A program made the position numbers and the translations under genes. Below are positions 44,172 through 52,459 of a stretch of DNA of 64,000 nt, in pieces. How positions within the stretch are numbered: the stretch's first letter is position 1; each line of letters opens with the position of its first letter. Under the pieces are notes generated by a model that made no database searches, was not told the origin of the DNA, and saw nothing but the letters and a program-made list of their open reading frames with translations. The stretch is from positions 6,624,501 to 6,688,500 of the forward strand of contig NZ_CP012333.1 of the NCBI RefSeq assembly GCF_001263205.1. Reading direction: 5' to 3'. This DNA is from Labilithrix luteola. GTDB lineage: Bacteria; Myxococcota_A; Polyangia; Polyangiales; Polyangiaceae.

Positions 44172-46163
44172 CTACTCGCCGACCATCGTTCGAACGACCG
44201 ACGTGACGATCTCCCGAGAAAACGGCTTCGGGAGGCACGTGTTCTCGACCGACTGAAGGAACTCCTCGGAGCGCGGAGAGAACGCTCCGCCGGTGAGGAA
44301 CACGATCTTCTTCGCCTGCGGCGGCGCCGAGCGCGAAACCGCGTCGAAGAAATCCATGCCGCTCATACGCGGCATCATCAGGTCGCAGAAGACCACGTCG
44401 AAGCTCTCCTGCGCGATCAGCGCGAGTGCCTCGCGAGCGTCGGTCTCCAGCGTCACGTCGTGGTCGCGGATCAGAATGCGCCGGATGGCTTTGCCGATCG
44501 ACGGTTCGTCGTCGATGACGAGGACCTTGCCGCGACGCGCGGTGGGCGCGGCGGGCGCGTCACTTCTGCGAGCGGGAGGAAGCGTGGGCGTGCGCGACGT
44601 CGTGACGGGGGCGGCCGGGAGCGAGACGCGGAACGTGGTGCCCCGACCGACCTCGCTGTCGGCCTCGATCTCGCCGCCGAGCGACGTCACGATCGCGTGG
44701 CACATCGAGAGCCCGAGACCCACCGCCGGGCTTTGCTTCGGAAGGTTGGGCGTGAAGAACGGATCGAAGATCCGATGCAGCACTTCGTTCGGGATCCCCG
44801 GGCCGTCGTCGTGCACTTCGACCACCGCGCGCCCCGAAGCGTCGGTCGACGTGGTGAGGAGGATCGTGTGGTGTTCGGCGTCACCGTCGCCCATGGCCTG
44901 GGCGGCGTTGAGAATGAGGTTCATGAAGACGCGCGTAAGCTCCGCCTCGCTCGCGACGACGGGCGGTGCTGGCGCGTAGTCGCGACGAATCGTGGCGTGA
45001 TGGCGAACGGCGTTCGCGGTCGCGCGGACGGCCTCTTCGAGTGCAGCCGTGAGCTGGACCGGGCGCTTCTCGATGTCGTCGCCGCGACTGATGTGTTTGA
45101 GGTCGTCGACCGTGCGGCGGACGCGTTCGGCGCCTTCGCTCGCATCCTGGAGGGCCGCCGCAATTTCGGCGAGGTCCGAGAGCGATGCCGGAGGACGCCC
45201 GGCTTTGCCGTGGATGACGTCGAGCGCGTAGTGGACGTTGGCGATGATGGTCGCCAGGGGATTGTTGATCTCGTGCTGCATCCCCGCGGCCATCGTGCCG
45301 ATGGCGGCAAGACGCTCGGCCATCGCGAGCCGTCGTTCGAGACGGCGCCGCGTGCGTACGTCGCGGAACACCATGACGCTGCCGGCGACGACGCCCCCTT
45401 CGCCGTTGATCGGCGCGACGGTCCCTTCGACCTCGATTTCGAGGCATTCCGTGTAGGAGCGTGCTGCGCGATTCGCCTGCACGTCGGGGGAGGATCCCTC
45501 GCCGTTCGGCCGCCGAGGGCGGAGTCTTGCCGCGAGAGGAAGCGGCGTGGTCACGCGCTCGTGCAAGGCGGCGTGAACCAGCTTCGTGAACGCGGCATCG
45601 TGTTCGTCCACGAGACGGACGATGTCGCCGAGGGGGCGGCCGAGCGCTGCGTCGCGCGAGACACCGAGCAGCGATTCGGCCGCCGAATTGAGGAAGGTCA
45701 CGCGGCGGTCGGTGTCGTTCGTCAGGACCGCGTCGCCGATGGACTCGAGCGTGGTCGCGAACCACTGTTCGCGGGCGGCCAGCGCATTCTCGAGCCCAGC
45801 CTGCTGGAGCGCGATCTCGACGGCGATTCGGAGCTCGCGCGCGTTGAACGGCTTCTTCAGATAGCCGAGCGGTGCGGTCTCCTTGGCACGAGAGAGCGTC
45901 TCCTCGTCGGTCGATCCGGTCAGGTAGATGACGCGGACGCCGAACTCCTCGCGCAGACGGCGGGCGGTCTCGATCCCGTCGATCGGACCTTCCAGCTGAA
46001 TGTCCATGAGCACGAGGCGTGGCTCGATGCGGGCTGCCGCCTCGAGTGCGCTCATTCCGGAAGGTGCTGTTTCGGGGACGTCGTAACCGGCGCCAAGGAG
46101 CACGGCCCGAATGCTCTCAGCGACGATCCCTTCGTCTTCCACGACGAGAATCGTGGCGGACAT
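44172..46163 (-). CDS. Hybrid histidine kinase: REC-PAS-HisKA-HATPase-REC
   Basis: A 663-residue soluble kinase with receivers at both ends. The N-terminal receiver has phospho-acceptor Asp 54 in LVLMDIQLEG and Lys in YLKKPF. A PAS-like sensor (TLESIGDAVLTNDTDRRVTFLN) follows, with a second half resembling PAS-associated sequence. The H-box is AGMQHEINNPLATII with His near residue 295, then an ATPase domain (NLILNAAQAMGDG, DDGPGIPNE, GLGLSMCHAIV). The C-terminal receiver has Asp near 594 in VVFCDLMMPRMSG and ends at residue 663. No membrane span is present, so it senses a cytoplasmic signal or receives phosphate from another kinase through the first receiver. The ATG at 46163 abuts the first strand. 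Confidence 0.93.
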   Translation of the reverse strand: MSATILVVEDEGIVAESIRAVLLGAGYDVPETAPSGMSALEAAARIEPRLVLMDIQLEGPIDGIETARRLREEFGVRVIYLTGSTDEETLSRAKETAPLGYLKKPFNARELRIAVEIALQQAGLENALAAREQWFATTLESIGDAVLTNDTDRRVTFLNSAAESLLGVSRDAALGRPLGDIVRLVDEHDAAFTKLVHAALHERVTTPLPLAARLRPRRPNGEGSSPDVQANRAARSYTECLEIEVEGTVAPINGEGGVVAGSVMVFRDVRTRRRLERRLAMAERLAAIGTMAAGMQHEINNPLATIIANVHYALDVIHGKAGRPPASLSDLAEIAAALQDASEGAERVRRTVDDLKHISRGDDIEKRPVQLTAALEEAVRATANAVRHHATIRRDYAPAPPVVASEAELTRVFMNLILNAAQAMGDGDAEHHTILLTTSTDASGRAVVEVHDDGPGIPNEVLHRIFDPFFTPNLPKQSPAVGLGLSMCHAIVTSLGGEIEADSEVGRGTTFRVSLPAAPVTTSRTPTLPPARRSDAPAAPTARRGKVLVIDDEPSIGKAIRRILIRDHDVTLETDAREALALIAQESFDVVFCDLMMPRMSGMDFFDAVSRSAPPQAKKIVFLTGGAFSPRSEEFLQSVENTCLPKPFSREIVTSVVRTMVGE

Positions 46164-46246
46164 CTCCCGCGTATGGTCGCGCTTTGGCGAGCGTCTCGCA
46201 AGCGTAATGCTTGTGGCCGGGCGGGGCTGGGGCTAACTCGAGACCG

Positions 46247-47095
46247 ATGAGTTCCGAGCTACCGCTGCCGTTGGTCGACGCGATTGTCGTTCGGGCCCTC
46301 GAAGAGGACCTCGGAGCGGGCGACGTGACGACGGAATCGTGCGTCCCCGAAGGGCAAAAGGCCATCGCCCATGGCGTGGCCCGCAAAGACGTCGTGTCCT
46401 GCGGCATGCCTGTTGCCGCCCGGGTTTTTGCGCTGCTCGATGCAACGCTGCGATTCGAAACACTCGTCGAGGAGGGGGCCAAGGTGGGCTCCGGAACCCG
46501 CCTTTTCACGGTCGAAGGCTCGGCGCGGGCCATCCTGACCGGCGAGCGCGTCGCCCTCAACTTGATCCAGCGCATGTGCGGCGTCGCGACCATGACGCGG
46601 CGCTACGTGGACGCCGTTCCGGCGGGCAGCACCACGCGCGTTACCGACACCCGAAAGACCACGCCCGGTCTTCGCCTGCTCGAGCGGTACGCCGTTCGCA
46701 AGGGCGGCGGAAAGAACCATCGCAACGATCTCGGCTCTGCCGTCCTCATCAAGGACAACCACATCGTGGCGGCTGGTGGCGTGCGCGCGGCGATCGAGGC
46801 TGCTCGCGCCCGTGCCCCGCACACGAGCCGCATCGAGTGCGAGGTGGATTCGCTCGAGCAGCTCGAAGAAGCCCTCGCCGCTCGTGCCGACATCGTCCTC
46901 CTCGACAACATGGACACGCGCACGGTGGAGGAAGCCGTTCGCCGTACGCGCGGTCGCGCCCTGCTCGAAGCATCTGGCGGTATCACGCTCGAGCGCATCG
47001 CCGAGCTCTCACGCGCCGGAGTCGATGCCATCAGCGTGGGCGCGCTCACACACTCCACGCCCGCGGCCGACATCGGCCTCGACTTCGTGTCGTGA
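46247..47095 (+). CDS. nadC: Nicotinate-nucleotide pyrophosphorylase (carboxylating)
   Basis: Converts quinolinate and PRPP to nicotinate mononucleotide, the step leading into NAD synthesis. The 282-residue length fits. Family segments are clear: EEDLGAGDVTTES near the N-terminus, LNLIQRMCGVATMTRRYVDA, TRKTTPGLRLLERYAVRKGGGKNHR by position (~133-157), LIKDNHI, and DIVLLDNM. The ATG at 46247 is used; an upstream in-frame start adds only 12 non-family residues. The stop overlaps the next gene's start (GTGA, 47092-47095), so nadC and birA are coupled. Confidence 0.97.
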   Translation: MSSELPLPLVDAIVVRALEEDLGAGDVTTESCVPEGQKAIAHGVARKDVVSCGMPVAARVFALLDATLRFETLVEEGAKVGSGTRLFTVEGSARAILTGERVALNLIQRMCGVATMTRRYVDAVPAGSTTRVTDTRKTTPGLRLLERYAVRKGGGKNHRNDLGSAVLIKDNHIVAAGGVRAAIEAARARAPHTSRIECEVDSLEQLEEALAARADIVLLDNMDTRTVEEAVRRTRGRALLEASGGITLERIAELSRAGVDAISVGALTHSTPAADIGLDFVS

Positions 47096-47955
47096 GTCCC
47101 CCGGGAATCCAGGCCTCGTCGCTCGTGGGCCCGGATCTCGCGCGCCTCGCGGAGGCGATCGCCGAACGCGGACTTCGCCTCGGCGGTCGCCTGCATCTGC
47201 AAGACGAAACCGAATCCACCAACGACGACGCGAAGCGGGGCGCCAAGGATGGCGAACCGCACGGTGCGTTGTGGGTGGCCGAATCGCAGCGCAAGGGCCG
47301 AGGTCGCCAGGGCCGCACGTGGCTCTCGCCGCGCGGTGAGAACCTTCTCTTCTCGGTCCTGCTCCGCATTCCGTGTTCGCCCGTGCGCGTGCCGCCCGTC
47401 TCGCTCGCGTGCGGTCTCGCCGTGCGTGATGCCGTAGCGCGCGCCGTGGGCGACGACGCCGACGTGCTCGTGAAATGGCCGAACGACGTGCTGGTGAAGC
47501 GCCGGAGCGACGGGCGCATGCGCAAGATCGCCGGCATCTTGGTGGAGTCGGGCCTCGTCGGATCGCGCGTCGACTACGTGGTCGTGGGGATCGGTATCAA
47601 CGTCCACACGAAGGCGCTTCCGGAAGAAGTCGCGGAGCTCGCAACGTCGGTGGCCATCGAACGAGGCGACCGAGGGCTCGAAGGCCCACCTGATCGCGCG
47701 TCGATCTTGGCGGACGTGCTTGCCGGCCTCGAGCACGACGTCGAGCACGTTGCGCACCGCGGACTGGGGCTCGTCCACGGGCGGCTCTCTCGCAGCGACG
47801 CGCTCCTCGGTCGTGAGGTCGAGAGCGATGCCGGCGAGCTACGGGGCACCGCGAATGGCATCGATCCCGAAGGTCGCCTCGTCGTACGCAAGGACGACGG
47901 CACGATCGTGCGCGTGATCTCCGGCGAGGTCCGCCTGAAGCCTCTCGCGCGCTGA
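47092..47955 (+). CDS. birA: Biotin--[acetyl-CoA-carboxylase] ligase
   Basis: Attaches biotin to the carrier domain of acetyl-CoA carboxylase through biotinyl-AMP. The ligase core is complete: ESTNDDAKRGA, the GRGRQGRTWLSP glycine-rich biotinyl-AMP loop, VKWPNDVLV, KIAGILVES and VVVGIGINV, then a C-terminal SH3-like domain (GTANGIDPEGRLVVRKDDGT). No N-terminal DNA-binding HTH is present, so it is the short type without repressor function. The GTG start, translationally coupled to nadC (GTGA), gives 287 residues. The stop lies three bases from the convergent stop of the osmolyte transporter. Confidence 0.95.
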   Translation: MSPPGIQASSLVGPDLARLAEAIAERGLRLGGRLHLQDETESTNDDAKRGAKDGEPHGALWVAESQRKGRGRQGRTWLSPRGENLLFSVLLRIPCSPVRVPPVSLACGLAVRDAVARAVGDDADVLVKWPNDVLVKRRSDGRMRKIAGILVESGLVGSRVDYVVVGIGINVHTKALPEEVAELATSVAIERGDRGLEGPPDRASILADVLAGLEHDVEHVAHRGLGLVHGRLSRSDALLGREVESDAGELRGTANGIDPEGRLVVRKDDGTIVRVISGEVRLKPLAR

Positions 47956-47958
47956 CCG

Positions 47959-49497
47959 TCAGCTGCCGCTCGGCACGCGTGTCTCGCGGAGACCGCGCGG
48001 AACGGTGACGTGCTCGACGAGCGCGAACACGCCCTGCACGACGAGCGCGAGGCCGGCCGCTGGGATGGCGCCCTCGAGAATGGTGGGGATGTCGTTGAGC
48101 GACAGGCCGGTACTGATCGGCTCGCCGAACCCTCCGGCACCGATGAAGGCAGCGATCGTCGCGCTACCGACGGCGACGACGGCGCTGGTTTTGATTCCTG
48201 CCACGATGGTCCGCGAGGCGAGGGGAAGCTCCACGTGACGAAGCCGTTCGAGGGGCGACAGGCCTAGGGCGACCGCCGCTTCCCGCAGCTCGTCGGGAAT
48301 CGACTCGAGACCGGCGTGTGTGTTTCGTACGATGGGCAAGAGCCCGTAGAGGAAGAGCGCGAGCAGGGCAGGCGTCTCGCCGATTCCGACGAGCGGAATG
48401 AAGAAGCAGAAAAGGGCGAGCGACGGAATCGTCTGCACGATGCCCGTGATGCCGAGGACGGCCGCCCCGGCGCGAGGCTTCGCAAACGCGAGGATGCCGA
48501 GGGGGACGCCGATCAGCGTCGAGAAGAAGAGCGAGATGGCGACGAGCGTGAGATGCCTCGGACCATGCCGCAGGATGACTTCGTACGTGCCGCGCCAGAG
48601 GCTCGGCCGCGACGACGAAGACGACGGCGTCCCAAGAATGCCGAGCTTTGCGAGCTCGTCGGCCGCAACGCGTGCGAACGGAACGCCGTCGAGATCGGCG
48701 CGTGCGTTGAGCCGCTGCATGGTGCTCACGTCGACGGCGCCGTGCATCCGCTCGAAGACGGCGGCGAACTTCGGCTCGCGCTTGATGAGGTCGGCGCGGT
48801 AGACGAAGACGGCGTCGTAAGGCGGAAAGAAGTGCCGATCATCGTCGAGGACGACGAGGCCATAACGGACGATTTTGGCGTCGGTCGTGTAGACGTCGAC
48901 GGCGTCGACGTTGCCTCGCGCGATGGCTTCGTAGGCGAGCGCGTGGTCCATCACCGACGCGGGCGTGGCGGGGCGCAGGCCGTAGCGTGCTTCGAGACCA
49001 GGCCACCCATCGCTGCGTCCGGCGAACTCGTGGCTCAGCGCGATTTTCAGCTCGGGATGCGCGGCGAGATCGGACAGCTTCGTGAGCCCGAGCTTCTTTG
49101 CCACCTCGCCGCGTACGGCGATGGCGTACTTGTCCTCGAATCCGATCGGGTCGGACAGCAGGAGACCGCGAGGCGCCAGCGCCGCACGAAGGCTACCGAG
49201 ATCCGCGCGGCTGCCCTTGGCGACCGTCTCGGCGAGCGTGCCGGTGTATTCGGGGTATGCGTCGATGGCGCCGTCTTCGAGCGCGCGGAACACCACGGCC
49301 GTACCTCCCAGGCCGAGCTCGTGCGTGGTCTCGATGCCCTCCGCGCGCGCGATCTGCACGGCCATCTCCGCGAGCACGTACGACTCGACGAATCGCTTCG
49401 AGCCGATCTTCACCGGTCGAGTTTCCGCGGCGCGCGTCCAGGTCGTGAACGTCAGGACGAACGAAAGGACCGAGAGCCAAAGCGCGACACGTCTCAC
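47959..49497 (-). CDS. Choline/glycine-betaine-type ABC transporter, SBP-permease fusion
   Basis: A 512-residue fusion. After a signal-like N-terminus (VALWLSVLSFVLTFTTW) comes an OpuAC/ProX-type binding domain (KIGSKRFVESYVLAEM, AYPEYTGTLAET, VDVYTTDAKI), residues ~25-285. An inner-membrane permease domain of about six spans follows (ISLFFSTLIGVPLGILAF, EELREAAVALGLSPLERL-like EAA loop, ISTGLSLNDIPTIL). Most known fusions of this family have the order permease-binding domain; here the order is reversed. The GTG start overlaps the stop of the ATP-binding gene (GTGA). The two together form a complete two-polypeptide importer of choline, betaine or a similar osmolyte. Confidence 0.9.
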   Translation of the reverse strand: MRRVALWLSVLSFVLTFTTWTRAAETRPVKIGSKRFVESYVLAEMAVQIARAEGIETTHELGLGGTAVVFRALEDGAIDAYPEYTGTLAETVAKGSRADLGSLRAALAPRGLLLSDPIGFEDKYAIAVRGEVAKKLGLTKLSDLAAHPELKIALSHEFAGRSDGWPGLEARYGLRPATPASVMDHALAYEAIARGNVDAVDVYTTDAKIVRYGLVVLDDDRHFFPPYDAVFVYRADLIKREPKFAAVFERMHGAVDVSTMQRLNARADLDGVPFARVAADELAKLGILGTPSSSSSRPSLWRGTYEVILRHGPRHLTLVAISLFFSTLIGVPLGILAFAKPRAGAAVLGITGIVQTIPSLALFCFFIPLVGIGETPALLALFLYGLLPIVRNTHAGLESIPDELREAAVALGLSPLERLRHVELPLASRTIVAGIKTSAVVAVGSATIAAFIGAGGFGEPISTGLSLNDIPTILEGAIPAAGLALVVQGVFALVEHVTVPRGLRETRVPSGS

Positions 49498-50234
49498 GCG
49501 ATGGCCCCTGCGAGGCTGCGCTGGGCGCCGACGAACTCGGAGACGAAGGGATCGGCCGGGTGATCGATGAGGTCGCGCACGCCTCCCTGCTGGACGATCC
49601 GTCCGTCGCGCATGACCGCGATCGAATCGGCGAGATAGGCCGCTTCGCCCATGTCGTGGGTGACGATGACCACGCTCTTGCCGAGGCGCTGGAAGGCCGT
49701 CCGAAGGTCTTCTTGGAGCCTCGCGCGGATGATCGGGTCGAGCGCGCCGAGCGGCTCGTCGAGGAGGAGGACGTCGGGATCGAGCATCAGGGCACGCATG
49801 AGCCCGACGCGCTGACGTTCGCCGCCGGAGAGCGCACGTGGGTAGCGAGCGAGAAGCGTCTTGGGGAGGCCGGCGAGGTCGACGAGCTCATCCACGCGAG
49901 CGCGCATTCGCTCGGTCGGCATGCCTCCGAGACGGGCCACGAGGGTGACGTTGTCCTCGGCCGTCAGGTGAGGGAAGAGGCCGCCGTCCTGGATGACGTA
50001 GCCGATCCGCCGACGAACCTCGCGCGCGGTCGCTTCGGTGACCTGAACCTTGCCGACCGTGACCGTGCCAGTATCGGGGATCACCAGCCCGAGAATCATG
50101 CGCAGGAGCGTGGACTTTCCGCAGCCGCTCGGCCCGATGAGGGCGACTCGTTCGCGCGCGCCGATCTGCAGCGAGGTTCGGTGGATGACCGCCCTGCCTT
50201 CGAACGACTTGCTCACTCCCTCGAGCGAGACCAT
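49494..50234 (-). CDS. ABC transporter ATP-binding protein (OpuA/ProV-type)
   Basis: The motor of the adjoining transporter. Walker A is GPSGCGKST (residues ~33-41), Q-loop VIQDGG, signature LSGGERQRVGL, Walker B LLLDEPLGALD, and the switch His in VIVTHD. The 246-residue length lacks the CBS pair that some osmolyte ATPases carry at the C-terminus, so osmotic sensing is not visible here. The start at ATG 50234 precedes the first strand. It overlaps the permease-fusion gene by four bases and is transcribed first. Confidence 0.93.
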   Translation of the reverse strand: MVSLEGVSKSFEGRAVIHRTSLQIGARERVALIGPSGCGKSTLLRMILGLVIPDTGTVTVGKVQVTEATAREVRRRIGYVIQDGGLFPHLTAEDNVTLVARLGGMPTERMRARVDELVDLAGLPKTLLARYPRALSGGERQRVGLMRALMLDPDVLLLDEPLGALDPIIRARLQEDLRTAFQRLGKSVVIVTHDMGEAAYLADSIAVMRDGRIVQQGGVRDLIDHPADPFVSEFVGAQRSLAGAIA

Positions 50235-50320
50235 GCGTTGCCCAGGTTAATGCGGAGTCTCCGAAGTTCGTAGGGTGTTGTCGAGCTCCGACGCCGTTTC
50301 GTACGTGCTAGGTTCGGGGC

Positions 50321-51436
50321 GTGTCGCCGCTCGAAGAGCTCGCAACCCTCCTCAAGCCTGCCGGCGGCGGGCTGTTCCTGGTCTCCACCGGTCGCGCCGA
50401 GCAGGAGGCCCTGCAACAGAAACTGTATCATGCACGTAATGCGGCCGAGGTCGACGATCGCTTCCGTGCGGCGCTTGCACGCATTCCCACGGCCAAGGCC
50501 GTCGTGCTCGGCGTTCCGTCGGACGTGGGCGCTGGCTTCCGGCGCGGAGCGAACCTAGGCCCGCAAGCGCTACGAACGGGGCTGCTGGCGGCCGTCCCCG
50601 ACTACCCGTCGCGTGCATCGGAGCTCGGCGTCGTCGACATCGGCGACGTCTTCGTCGTGCCCCAGCTTCTTCACGACGACATGCTCTCCGAGGCGCAGAA
50701 GAAGGCCTCGCGCGATGCGCTCTATCCGAACGTTCCGGAGGACGTGCGGGCAACGCTCCCCGTCTCGCCGCTGTCGATCGAGGAGCGCGCGCTCGATCTC
50801 GTCTTCCAGCTCAATCCGAACGTCGCGCCGATCGTCCTCGGTGGCGATCACTCCACGGCCTGGCCCGTGGCGTCGGCGCTCTCGCGTGCGCGGAAAGACC
50901 GCTGGGGCATCGTCCAACCGGATGCTCACACCGACTTGCTGGAGACGCGCCTCGGTGTTCGCTACTGCTTTGCCACCTGGTCGTATCACGCCAACGAGCT
51001 CTTCGGTCGTGATGGGCGCATGGTGCAGGTCGGCACGCGCGCCACGCGTCACGAACGCGGCTACTGGGAAGAGGGGCTCGGCGTGCGTCAGTTCTGGGCC
51101 GACGAGTGCCGTCGCGATCCCGACGGCGCCATCGAAGCGATCATCGAGCACCTGCGCGCGCGCAACGTGACGGGCGTGTATTTCTCGAACGACGTCGACG
51201 GCACGGATTGCGCGTTCGTCGACGCAACGGGGACCCCGGAGCCCGATGGCCTGAGCCCGGAGTTCGTGGTGAAGCTGATCCGCCGTCTCGGCGAGACGGT
51301 CGGCATCATCGGTGGCGACGTGATGGAGGTCGCACCGCCCCTGAAAGACAAGCCGGATTCGACCGAGCGCACCGTTGGACTCGCGGTGACCTATCTGCGC
51401 GAGACCCTCGGGGCGGTTTTGCGGACGACCATCTGA
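50321..51436 (+). CDS. Arginase/agmatinase/formimidoylglutamase-family enzyme
   Basis: A 371-residue binuclear-metal hydrolase of the ureohydrolase superfamily, which splits arginine, agmatine or similar guanidino/formimino compounds. The metal ligands are complete: GGDHS, DAHTD, and SNDVDGTD. The long N-terminal region (~150 residues before GGDHS) and the extra loop after it are longer than in plain agmatinase. The exact substrate is not readable. The GTG start at 50321 gives a natural N-terminal helix. It is divergent from the transporter by about 85 bp. The next gene, a lipoprotein, starts 14 bases after its stop. Confidence 0.9.
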   Translation: MSPLEELATLLKPAGGGLFLVSTGRAEQEALQQKLYHARNAAEVDDRFRAALARIPTAKAVVLGVPSDVGAGFRRGANLGPQALRTGLLAAVPDYPSRASELGVVDIGDVFVVPQLLHDDMLSEAQKKASRDALYPNVPEDVRATLPVSPLSIEERALDLVFQLNPNVAPIVLGGDHSTAWPVASALSRARKDRWGIVQPDAHTDLLETRLGVRYCFATWSYHANELFGRDGRMVQVGTRATRHERGYWEEGLGVRQFWADECRRDPDGAIEAIIEHLRARNVTGVYFSNDVDGTDCAFVDATGTPEPDGLSPEFVVKLIRRLGETVGIIGGDVMEVAPPLKDKPDSTERTVGLAVTYLRETLGAVLRTTI

Positions 51437-51450
51437 AGAGCGAGGGCGTC

Positions 51451-52104
51451 ATGACGCGAGCATGGACGATCGTGATGGCTGCGGGGCTCTTCGCGTGCAC
51501 GAAGGGTGGCAGCGAGAGCGCATCGACGAGCACGAGTACGAGCACCAGTGCAGCGACGACGGCGAGCACGAGTCTCGTCGCTTCACCCGCGCCGCCGCCC
51601 ACCCCCGTGCCCAGCGCAAGTAGCGCTCCGAGTGCAGCTCCGGTTGCGAGCGCCGTGGAGAGTGGAAGTGCCGGCGCGAAGGCGGTGGCGAGTGCCGGCA
51701 AGCCCGCCGATGGCGCCAAGCTCGTGCCTGCGAGCGCGCACGTGAACGGCAGGAATTTCGGGCTCGACGTGGCGTCGGCCGGCTGTCGCGCGGGCAGCGA
51801 ATGCGCGATGACGATCCACCTCGCGGTCGCGGGCGACTACCACGTCAACAAAGAGTACCCGTACAAGTTCGTCGCTACGCCGGAGCCGGGCGTCACGTTC
51901 CTCGCCCAAGACGGAACCACCTTCTCGCGCGCGGCCGGTGACTTCCGCGAAGAGGGCGCGAAGGCGGGAACGATGACCGTGCGCTTCAAGCCGAGCGCTG
52001 CCGGAACGGCGCGCGTGCAAGGCACGTTCAAGATGAGCGTGTGTTCGGACGAGAATTGCCAGATCGAGCAGCAACCAGTGTCGCTCGCGATCCCGGTGAG
52101 CTGA
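51451..52104 (+). CDS. Predicted lipoprotein with Ser/Thr/Ala-rich spacer
   Basis: A 217-residue protein starting at ATG 51451. The short signal ends in lipobox GLFAC. Residues ~22-90 are Ser/Thr/Ala/Pro-rich with a run of ST repeats, an extended linker. The C-terminal ~120 residues form a compact beta domain (LAVAGDYHVNKEYPYKFVATPEPGV split as AVAGDYHVNKEYPYKF and later MTVRFKPSAAGTARVQ, FKMSVCSDENCQIEQQ) resembling the N-terminal immunoglobulin-like fold of DsbD-type proteins. It carries one Cys pair. It follows the arginase-family gene closely and may share its transcript. The function is unknown. Confidence 0.78.
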   Translation: MTRAWTIVMAAGLFACTKGGSESASTSTSTSTSAATTASTSLVASPAPPPTPVPSASSAPSAAPVASAVESGSAGAKAVASAGKPADGAKLVPASAHVNGRNFGLDVASAGCRAGSECAMTIHLAVAGDYHVNKEYPYKFVATPEPGVTFLAQDGTTFSRAAGDFREEGAKAGTMTVRFKPSAAGTARVQGTFKMSVCSDENCQIEQQPVSLAIPVS

Positions 52105-52459
52105 AGGTCGCCGGCGCGACGTACGGGGGAACTTCGTCCGCGCGCGGGGAGGCGCCGGTGAGGGCGCTGATCGTGCGTTCGAGGAGCTCGAAGAAGCGCA
52201 CCGTCTTCAGCCCCACCCCTTTGGCCGGCAACCACGCGCTCGACGCCCCACCCGAGGATCGGTGCACGACCGACTCGAGATCAAGGGGCTTTTGTCGCAG
52301 TGCCGGCAAGAAGTGCGTGCAGCGTCCCCGTTCCTACGCGCAGGCCGCGGTGTCGGATCGCCCTCCGATCGCCGTTCCGATAGGCGCTTCGATAGGGGCT
52401 TCTGAAATTGCAATGACCCCATGAAACTCGATGGATCGTGACGAAAGCGGCTCGCTAGG
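52105..52459. other. Intergenic region, no clear gene
   Basis: About 355 bp between the Ser/Thr-rich lipoprotein and the DUF885 gene. Frames crossing it are arginine-rich and look like shadows. A short GATAGGCGCTTC/GATAGGGGCTTC repeat occurs at 52379-52402. Presumably it holds the promoter of the DUF885 gene, but I cannot point to its elements. Confidence 0.5.
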
